This document shows positions 4,616-10,197 of a DNA stretch of 10,197 bases, in pieces. This DNA comes from a bacterium UBA3734. Lineage in GTDB: Bacteria > Bacteroidota > Bacteroidia > Bacteroidales > Bacteroidaceae. Made by a program: the position numbers and the translations under genes. The number at the start of each line of letters is the position of its first letter. Positions within the stretch are counted from its first letter, which is position 1. Location of the stretch: NCBI GenBank assembly GCA_002372575.1, contig DFHC01000125.1, positions 1,025 through 11,221 of the forward strand. Reading direction: 5' to 3'. Below the pieces are notes generated by a model. It did not search any database and was not told the origin of the DNA. It saw only the letters and a list, made by a program, of their open reading frames with translations.

Positions 4616-6400
4616 CTATCTGACCACAAACTTCCTGCCTTTTTTCATGTAGATGCCCTTTCGGAGCGTAGTTTCAGACATTCTCCGACCCTGCAAATCG
4701 TAGATTTCACCGCTTTCTGCAGGTTCTGTGGCAGCATTCTCGATGCCCAGAGTCGTGATGTCCTTCAGAAAGTCGAAGGTGATGATGCCGTCGTTCTCCT
4801 TAATGTTATATAGCGGCTTTTCGATGGTGCAGCGATTCATCTGCACCGACAGCAGTTGCGTGACATTCTGAGAGCCGGGATAGGGGTCGCCGGTGTGGCT
4901 GTAGCGATATTCCGCGGTGCTGTAGGGCTTGTCAGCCGTTTTTTTCGCCTCGTCGCTTCCATAGGTGCGATAGGAGCTGATGATGAGCCCGTCGGCAGGA
5001 GCGAGTGTGATGCCTGGCTTTCCAGCAGTGTTGTTGGGATAGTCGCCCAGATTCACGCTTGTGAACGGTGTTCCGCTGGCGTTGCTGTAGTCGATGCGAT
5101 AGACCAGCAGGCCGTGGCATTGCAAATCGTCTTGACCAATGATTCCGCTGGCCCATCCCGTGTTTTGCAGGTTCTGAAGAATCAGGTATTCGTCGTTCGT
5201 ATCGGAATTGATTCTGTAGAATTTGTCTTCGGGAAGCGTGATTTGCGCCTCTTCGGTGAGTTCTTCGATTTCAGCCCAACCCATCACCTCTTTTTCCCAA
5301 GGCGTGTAGGGCGTTGGCGTATAGCCGGTATTGGTATATTCGCCTGCGTCCATCAGGTCCCAATATTCCAGGGCTTGATTATCTACGGCCTGTGCAGCTG
5401 CTGTGGTCGGATAGACGTCGGGCAGACCCATCGTGTGGGAAAACTCGTGGCAGAAAAGTCCGATTCCGTTGACGATTTTCCCGTATTTGTAGGTGGGGGT
5501 GAGGTTGAGCTCGTTGTTCACGCCATAGCGACTCACGGTTACGCCGTCGTAGGTGCCGCCGCTTATGGTGCCCGATTTCGGCCAGATGCAGTCGGAGGAA
5601 TTTCCCGTGATGCTCTGTGAATAGCCGGCGTAGATGATGTAAACCAAGTCCACGTAGCCGTCTTTGTCGGCATCGTAGGACGAGAAATCGACGGTGTCGT
5701 TAATGGATTCGCATGCACTCTGGATCATTTCTTTGAGGTTCACGTCTTTGGAGTTTCCTTGGTCTTTGCCGTAGTAGGCCGACGGCTTCGGGAGCGTGAC
5801 AGGACCGAAAAGGTCGAACTGTGGACGGAAAAGGCCGCCGCTCATGTCGTTGAAGTATTGCAGAACGCTGCCGTAGTTGGGTTGCACACCCTCTTCGTTG
5901 AGGTATCTGGTGAATATACGTTTGGGGTTGGACGATACGAATGTTGTGTCGGAAAACTGCACGAGGATAACCATTGCGCGAGGCTCGCCCATGTGTGGGA
6001 AGTACGACGGTTTGGCGGTGCCGATGCTGATGCGTTGCTGCATGGCTTTCAGTCGCCTGTTCGTGGCCTTGTGGAAAAATGCGTCGCGGCGGGGATGCTG
6101 TGCCCTTACGAGTTGCTGCTCACTGGCCGAGCGCTCGTGCTGGTCGTGTGCTAACTGTTGGCTGGCCATGACGTTTCCGCTTTCGTCGATTTCAGCGATG
6201 TAGAATGCGTTTTCCTGCTGTACGAGGAGCACGCCGTCGGTCGTGGTGAACCAATGGAAGTCTTCGTCGCCGTGTGCAACGACGGTGAGTTTCGTACCGT
6301 CGCTTTGCGTGATGACAACGGGTTCTGGATAGGCTTTTACGGCCCACGATGCAATCGCCGTGAGCGCGAAACTGAGTATCAGGAATAATTTTTTCATCAT
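4616..6400 (-). CDS. Secreted M6-family zinc metalloprotease with type IX secretion tail
   Basis: This 594-residue protein is an immune-inhibitor-A-like (M6) protease. A Sec signal peptide covers about residues 1-20 (MMKKLFLILSFALTAIASWA). A probable propeptide follows (about 24-120), containing FHWFTTTDGVLLV and several basic sites, including RR at 104-105 and 115-116. The catalytic domain carries HEFSHTMGLPD (318-328), with zinc ligands H318 and H322, catalytic E319 and a third ligand candidate D328, and the Met-turn WDLMDAGEY (347-355). DADKDGYVD at 243-251 looks like an EF-hand-type calcium loop. The last 40 residues (IYDLQGRR, then KGIYMKKGRKFVV) match the short C-terminal sorting motif common in Prevotella secreted proteins, implying type IX export to the surface or medium. 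The start could equally be the second ATG. The C11 protease gene lies 47 bases upstream with no promoter between, so the two are probably cotranscribed. Confidence 0.93.
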   Translation of the reverse strand: MMKKLFLILSFALTAIASWAVKAYPEPVVITQSDGTKLTVVAHGDEDFHWFTTTDGVLLVQQENAFYIAEIDESGNVMASQQLAHDQHERSASEQQLVRAQHPRRDAFFHKATNRRLKAMQQRISIGTAKPSYFPHMGEPRAMVILVQFSDTTFVSSNPKRIFTRYLNEEGVQPNYGSVLQYFNDMSGGLFRPQFDLFGPVTLPKPSAYYGKDQGNSKDVNLKEMIQSACESINDTVDFSSYDADKDGYVDLVYIIYAGYSQSITGNSSDCIWPKSGTISGGTYDGVTVSRYGVNNELNLTPTYKYGKIVNGIGLFCHEFSHTMGLPDVYPTTAAAQAVDNQALEYWDLMDAGEYTNTGYTPTPYTPWEKEVMGWAEIEELTEEAQITLPEDKFYRINSDTNDEYLILQNLQNTGWASGIIGQDDLQCHGLLVYRIDYSNASGTPFTSVNLGDYPNNTAGKPGITLAPADGLIISSYRTYGSDEAKKTADKPYSTAEYRYSHTGDPYPGSQNVTQLLSVQMNRCTIEKPLYNIKENDGIITFDFLKDITTLGIENAATEPAESGEIYDLQGRRMSETTLRKGIYMKKGRKFVVR

Positions 6401-6414
6401 CTATAACTTTTAAT

Positions 6415-6449
6415 AATTCTTAATTCTTAATTTTTAATTCTTAATTCTC
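6415..6449. repeat. Intergenic heptad array, five 7-base units
   Basis: The plus strand consists of exactly five 7-base units, AATTCTT with single changes (third unit AATTTTT, fifth AATTCTC). It fills most of the gap between the C11 protease stop (6448-6450, which it overlaps by two bases) and the M6 protease start. Read on the minus strand the unit is AAGAATT, the same nAnAATT pattern as the two arrays in valS. In this form it contains TAA in its cycle, so it could not be translated through. Confidence 0.85.
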
Positions 6450-7671
6450 AATGCGTTGCCTCCCACCACGCCGTGCGTTCCTTGCCTTTCTGGGCCACGG
6501 TGTTTCGACTCGGGTCGCTGATGGTGAGGCCCGAGAAGGTTTTTACGTCGATGTAGGTGGGCAAGCCGTAAATGTAGGAGTAGATTTGCTCTGTGTTGGC
6601 CTTGCTGACCACGGTTTTGGCGAGTTGCGCCGTGAATTTTTCGTAGAGATACGGGTCGGTGCACAGTTTGGCTACGTAGTCGCCGAGGTCGAAGAAGATG
6701 GTTTCGTCGAATCCGTCGAGAATCTGCAAATTCTCGAGTTCAGCCTCGGGCAGCGTGAAATGCTCGTTGATTTGCTTCATGACGGCTGCCAGCGACTCCA
6801 TCTGGCGGCAGTCGATGGCGGCAATGGTTCCGCAGGGAGTGCGGTAATTGGAGTAGAATTCGTGGAAGGCAGTCACCATTTCGCTGTATTTGGGTGTTTG
6901 TGTGTTGAGCGACTTCCACATCGTGGCATAGGGCATTCCCATGGCCATGATTTCGCTGGTGGAACCCACGAGAAAGTTCGTCACGTTTCGCAGTTCGTAG
7001 GCCACTTCGGCGTTTGCCATGTAGCAGTCGTCGAAGAGGATATACTGCATGTGCGTGCTCGAGAGTCGCAGTCCTTCTGACAGCGTCTCAATGTCGGTGG
7101 CATAGCGCTTGTCATCAACGCTTCCGTAGAATCGGGTTCGCTCGTAGGGGCTTCCGGCAGGCGAATTTTGCTTGACGCGCAACGCATTGCCTTTCGTTCT
7201 GTAGGGGTAGTTCTCCCAGTCCGACAAATAGGTCCATCCCACACCATGACAACCCACGATGAGCGCATAGTTGAGTGCCTCGGCAGCGTTTTTCGCGTCA
7301 TTGACGATGCCTGCGATGCCTTCGGCAGTGGTGTATTCCGTCCCGGAATAGGTTTTGATGGGCTGGTGCGTGCAGCGGTTCTTCTCGTACTTCACTTCGT
7401 AGAGTTTCGACGTCTGCCCTGACTCACTGATGAACACGAGTAGTCGTGTCTTGTTCAGCCCGTTTCTTTTGACGATGGCCGATTCAATGCTGTCGAGGTT
7501 CACGAGGAAGTGGTTGTAGAGCCCGATGTCCGATTCAGAGCCCGACCAAGGCATGAAGACCAAAACCGTCTGCTGGTTGACGCTATCGACTTCAACAGAC
7601 TCCTCGTTGCACGAAATGGCAATCATGCTGAAAAGTGCAATCAGAATGGCGGAGAAAATGGTCTTTTTCAT
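6448..7671 (-). CDS. Clostripain-like cysteine protease (peptidase C11), lipoprotein
   Basis: The 407-residue protein starts at ATG 7671, 11 bases after the valS stop; the frame stays open further upstream but only as antisense-frame translation of valS. A lipoprotein signal (MKKTIFSAILIALFSMIAIS, cysteine at 21, then NEE) should anchor it in the envelope, and the acidic residues may send it to the surface. The protease core has a VLVFMPWSGSESD opening, the catalytic histidine H142 in GCHGVGW and the catalytic cysteine C216 in FDDCYMANAEVAYEL, the usual C11 pair (DACLM-type motif, here DDCYM). Family members usually cut after Arg or Lys; known ones include clostripain, PmC11 and B. fragilis fragipain. 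The C-terminal third lacks motifs I can name. The position between valS and an M6 protease suggests cotranscription, and a role in maturing the latter is possible. Confidence 0.9.
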   Translation of the reverse strand: MKKTIFSAILIALFSMIAISCNEESVEVDSVNQQTVLVFMPWSGSESDIGLYNHFLVNLDSIESAIVKRNGLNKTRLLVFISESGQTSKLYEVKYEKNRCTHQPIKTYSGTEYTTAEGIAGIVNDAKNAAEALNYALIVGCHGVGWTYLSDWENYPYRTKGNALRVKQNSPAGSPYERTRFYGSVDDKRYATDIETLSEGLRLSSTHMQYILFDDCYMANAEVAYELRNVTNFLVGSTSEIMAMGMPYATMWKSLNTQTPKYSEMVTAFHEFYSNYRTPCGTIAAIDCRQMESLAAVMKQINEHFTLPEAELENLQILDGFDETIFFDLGDYVAKLCTDPYLYEKFTAQLAKTVVSKANTEQIYSYIYGLPTYIDVKTFSGLTISDPSRNTVAQKGKERTAWWEATH

Positions 7672-7682
7672 CTTTTTCGGAC

Positions 7683-10196
7683 TTATTTTCCTGCTTTTTT
7701 CAGTTCTTCGAGCGTCTGCCGGAGCGTGGCGATTTTCTCCTCGGCATCGCTCTGTTTCTTGCGCTCCATCGACACGACGGCCTCGGGCGCATTCTGCACG
7801 AAGCGCTCGTTGCCGAGCTTTTTCATTACGCCTGCGAGGAATCCTTCGAGGTGTTGCAGCTGCGCTTCGGTTTTCTCGATTTCGGCGGCCACGTCGATGA
7901 GGCTGCCCAGCGGCACGGCAAATTCGTCGGTGCCCACCATGAAGGTCGAGGCCGTGGCGTCTTTCTCTTCGACTGCGCTGATGGATTTCAGGTTCGCCAT
8001 TTTCGTGATAACGGCGCTGAACGGCTCGTAGGCATTTTTGCCAATGGCCTGCAGCTCGAGCTGCTCTTTCGGGGCGATGTTTTTCGACGAACGCACCATG
8101 CGCACGCCGCTCACGATTTGCTTCACCTGCTCGATGTCGGAAATCAGTTGCAAGTCGTCTTGCGTGGGAGCCGTTAGCGAAAGGCGTTCGCGCATAATCG
8201 ACTCGCCCTCGTTGCGCTCGTAGAGGTGCTGCCACAGCTCTTCGGTGATGAAGGGCATAAACGGATGCAGCATTTTCAGCAGTTTGTCGAAGAATTCGAG
8301 CGTTTTCTCGTAGGTTTCGCGGTCGATGGGTTGCGCCTCGCCATTGACGTAGGCGGGTTTCACCATTTCGAGGTACCACGACGAAAATTCGTCCCAGAAG
8401 AGTTTATAGACGGCCATCAGAGCCTCTGAAATGCGGTATTTCGAGAAAAGGTCGTCGATTTCGGCGTTCACCTGCTTCAGTTTGGCCTCGAACCAGGCGA
8501 TTGCCGTCTTGTTGGCCTCTAATTGTGAATTGTCAGTTGTGAATTGTGAATTGTCGGCAACCTTCCATCCCTTCACCAGTCGGAATGCGTTCCAAATCTT
8601 GTTGTTGAAGTTGCGTCCCTGCTCGCACAGCGCCTCGTCGAAGAGGATGTCGTTGCCGGCCGGAGCCGAGAGCATCATGCCCATGCGCACGCCGTCGGCA
8701 CCGAATTTCTCCATCAGTTCGATGGGGTCGGGCGAGTTGCCGAGTTGCTTCGACATCTTCCTGCCGAGCTTGTCGCGCACGATACCCGTGAAATAGACGT
8801 TTCTAAACGGCATCTTGCCCACGTATTCGTAGCCGGCCATAATCATTCGCGCCACCCAGAAGAAGATGATGTCGGGACCGGTCACGAGGTCGGCAGTGGG
8901 GTAGTAGTAGGCGATTTCTTCGTTCCCCGGATTGCGGATGCCGTCGAAGAGCGAAATCGGCCACAACCACGACGAGAACCACGTGTCGAGCGCATCTTCG
9001 TCCTGCTTCAAATCTTCCATTTGCAACTGCGGATTTCCTGTTTTTTCGCGAGCCATTTCCAATGCTTTTTCAGGCGTTTCTGCAACGACGTAATTGTCAA
9101 TTGTCGATTGTGAATCGTCAATTAGGTAGTACCACGCCGGAATGCGATGCCCCCACCACAGCTGACGCGAGATGCACCAGTCTTGGATGTTTTCGAGCCA
9201 GTTTTTATACGTGTTCACGTATTTCTGCGGATAGAATTTCAGTTCGCCGCTGAGCACGGGTGGCAGTGCGATGTCGGCAAAGTGCTGCATCTTGAGGAAC
9301 CATTGCAGCGAAAGGCGCGGCTCGATGGCCGTGTCGGGATTACGCTCTGAATAGCCCACTTTGTTTGTGTAATCCTCAACGCGCTCCATCAAGCCTGCCT
9401 CTTGCAGGTCTTTGACAATCTGGCGGCGGCAGTCGAAGCGATCCATCCCCACATAGAGCGGGCTCTGCTCGCTGATGGTGCCGTCGGGATTGAAAATGTC
9501 GATGGTTTCCAGCTGATGTGTCTTGCCCAGCACGTAGTCGTTGGCATCGTGGGCGGGCGTCACTTTCAGACAGCCCGTGCCGAACTCGATATCTACGTAG
9601 CGGTCTTCGATGACGGGAATTTCGCGTCCCACAAGCGGCACGATGACGCGACGTCCCTTTAGCCACTGGTTTTTCGGGTCTTTCGGGTTGATGCACATCG
9701 CCGTGTCGCCCATAATCGTCTCGGGGCGCGTCGTGGCCACTACGGCGTAATAGCCTTTTTCGTCTTTGTGGATGACGTTGCCGTTGTCGTTTTGGGGGAG
9801 GTTGGTGGGGGCTTCGCTTACGTAGTACTTCAGATGATACAACTTCGAATGCTCCTCCTTGTAGATGACCTCTTCGGTAGAAAGTGCCGTGAGCGCCTTC
9901 GGATCCCAGTTCACCATGCGCATTCCACGATAAATCAGCCCCTTGTTGTAGAGGTCCACAAACACCTTGACGACGCTTTCCGAGCGCACTTCGTCCATCG
10001 TGAAGGCCGTGCGCTCCCAGTCGCATGACGCGCCCAACTTCCGCAGCTGCTGTAAGATGATGCCGCCGTGTTTGTGGGTCCAGTCCCACGCGTGTTTCAG
10101 GAATTCCTCGCGCGTCAGGTCGCTTTTCTTGATGCCCTGCTCCGAGAGTTTCTTCACCACTTTCGCCTCCGTTGCAATCGAGGCGTGGTCGGTGCC
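7683..10196 (-). CDS. valS: Valyl-tRNA synthetase, 5' end outside the window
   Basis: About 837 residues are visible, from [14 protein letters not shown] at the window edge to the TAA at 7683-7685; roughly the first 40-70 residues, including the HIGH motif, are missing. The enzyme charges tRNA-Val in the cytoplasm. In order there are the editing-domain signature ATTRPET (9717-9737) with VTPAHDAND, the catalytic [17 protein letters not shown] (about 9128-9178), [19 protein letters not shown], the signature loop KMSKQLGN (KMSKQ at 8745-8759, a variant of KMSKS), the anticodon-binding domain ([33 protein letters not shown]) and a C-terminal coiled coil rich in Glu/Gln/Lys. GTG codons at about 10155-10160 lie inside the conserved N-terminal domain and are not starts. 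Two in-frame heptad arrays (8521-8555 and 9092-9126) encode Asp/Asn/Ser/Gln-rich loops, one right after GHRIPAWY and one ahead of the anticodon domain. The C11 gene follows after 11 bases. Confidence 0.97.
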   Translation of the reverse strand, partial: GTDHASIATEAKVVKKLSEQGIKKSDLTREEFLKHAWDWTHKHGGIILQQLRKLGASCDWERTAFTMDEVRSESVVKVFVDLYNKGLIYRGMRMVNWDPKALTALSTEEVIYKEEHSKLYHLKYYVSEAPTNLPQNDNGNVIHKDEKGYYAVVATTRPETIMGDTAMCINPKDPKNQWLKGRRVIVPLVGREIPVIEDRYVDIEFGTGCLKVTPAHDANDYVLGKTHQLETIDIFNPDGTISEQSPLYVGMDRFDCRRQIVKDLQEAGLMERVEDYTNKVGYSERNPDTAIEPRLSLQWFLKMQHFADIALPPVLSGELKFYPQKYVNTYKNWLENIQDWCISRQLWWGHRIPAWYYLIDDSQSTIDNYVVAETPEKALEMAREKTGNPQLQMEDLKQDEDALDTWFSSWLWPISLFDGIRNPGNEEIAYYYPTADLVTGPDIIFFWVARMIMAGYEYVGKMPFRNVYFTGIVRDKLGRKMSKQLGNSPDPIELMEKFGADGVRMGMMLSAPAGNDILFDEALCEQGRNFNNKIWNAFRLVKGWKVADNSQFTTDNSQLEANKTAIAWFEAKLKQVNAEIDDLFSKYRISEALMAVYKLFWDEFSSWYLEMVKPAYVNGEAQPIDRETYEKTLEFFDKLLKMLHPFMPFITEELWQHLYERNEGESIMRERLSLTAPTQDDLQLISDIEQVKQIVSGVRMVRSSKNIAPKEQLELQAIGKNAYEPFSAVITKMANLKSISAVEEKDATASTFMVGTDEFAVPLGSLIDVAAEIEKTEAQLQHLEGFLAGVMKKLGNERFVQNAPEAVVSMERKKQSDAEEKIATLRQTLEELKKAGK
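8521..8555. repeat. Heptad array inside valS (C-terminal side), five units
   Basis: Five 7-base units of the type AATTGTG/AATTGTC (one AGTTGTG) run without interruption. On the coding (minus) strand the unit is GACAATT or CACAATT, translated as [12 protein letters not shown] between the catalytic core and the anticodon-binding domain. The unit length of 7 gives a peptide period of seven residues. The corresponding place in E. coli ValRS, as I recall it, is an unrelated variable loop. Confidence 0.88.
9092..9126. repeat. Heptad array inside valS (after GHRIPAWY), five units
   Basis: Five 7-base units, more diverged than those at 8521: AATTGTC twice, GATTGTG, AATCGTC and AATTAGG. The coding strand reads as the loop [11 protein letters not shown] directly after the conserved [11 protein letters not shown]. 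Compared with E. coli ValRS from memory, the distance from IPAWY to the next conserved strand (YVV here, VYV there) is about seven residues longer. Confidence 0.8.
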
Positions 10197-10197
10197 G

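Noticed and set aside
4856..5620. A 254-codon plus-strand open frame opposite the M6 protease gene
   Set aside because: It is antisense to a gene with a full set of M6 motifs, has Val/Gly/Ala-rich composition typical of a shadow frame, and has no recognisable domain or start signal.
7672..8379. An N-terminal extension of the C11 protease frame, open for 236 codons into valS
   Set aside because: It overlaps valS on the same strand in another frame, its translation is Arg/His/Ala-rich and featureless, and a clean lipoprotein signal begins at 7671.
8745..8759. KMSKQ instead of KMSKS in valyl-tRNA synthetase as a defect
   Set aside because: The last position of this motif varies naturally, and the surrounding [14 protein letters not shown] looks normal for Bacteroidota as far as I recall.
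8521..9126. Heptad arrays as a CRISPR or as coiled-coil-coding repeats
   Set aside because: Units are 7 bases with no spacers, and the encoded Asn/Ser/Gln/Thr peptide lacks a hydrophobic heptad core.
10155..10160. GTG codons near the window edge as the valS start
   Set aside because: The frame continues upstream with [12 protein letters not shown], a conserved part of the catalytic domain, so the real start lies beyond the window.

Overview
The window reads as a chromosomal stretch of a Bacteroidota genome, most likely order Bacteroidales and probably Prevotellaceae. The grounds are: two promoters of the Bacteroides sigma-ABfr type (TTTG, 19-20 bases, TACCTTTG), AT-rich leaders that mostly lack Shine-Dalgarno sequences, a secreted protease ending in a Prevotella-style type IX secretion tail (YDLQGRR then KGIY), lipoproteins with acidic residues after the cysteine, and a DUF4494 gene. 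No phage, IS, CRISPR or known defence system is visible.

Layout. Bases 2-472 (+) are the 3' end of a gene that looks like an alpha-glucan (glycogen) phosphorylase, followed by a hairpin at 499-537. A short J-domain chaperone (606-1271, +) and a VanX-type D-Ala-D-Ala dipeptidase lipoprotein (1302-2090, +) come next. They end at a perfect hairpin (2101-2133) that also serves as terminator for a tRNA-Lys(CTT) gene on the minus strand (2149-2221), which has its own promoter at 2266-2297. A second promoter (2433-2463, +) starts a four-gene unit: a two-helix membrane protein, a flavodoxin-family protein, a DUF4494 protein and a YggS/PROSC pyridoxal-phosphate protein (2505-4580). The last two overlap by 4 bases.

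The rest is on the minus strand and converges on yggS. The order of transcription is valyl-tRNA synthetase (valS, 5' end outside the window), a clostripain-like C11 cysteine protease lipoprotein 11 bases downstream, then a secreted M6-family zinc metalloprotease. Pairing a C11 protease with a zymogen-like metalloprotease recalls the fragipain-fragilysin activation pair of Bacteroides fragilis; that parallel is a hypothesis here.

The most unusual feature is a set of three short tandem arrays, each of exactly five 7-base units ending in or related to AATT. One lies between the C11 and M6 genes and two lie inside the valS coding sequence, where they are translated as Asp-Asn-Ser-Gln-rich loops. 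In the coding arrays the base choice in each unit avoids in-frame TGA stops. Other items worth checking are a J-protein that appears to lack its first C-terminal beta domain while carrying the only strong Shine-Dalgarno sequence in the window, and an eight-codon leader ORF whose stop overlaps the start of the membrane-protein gene.
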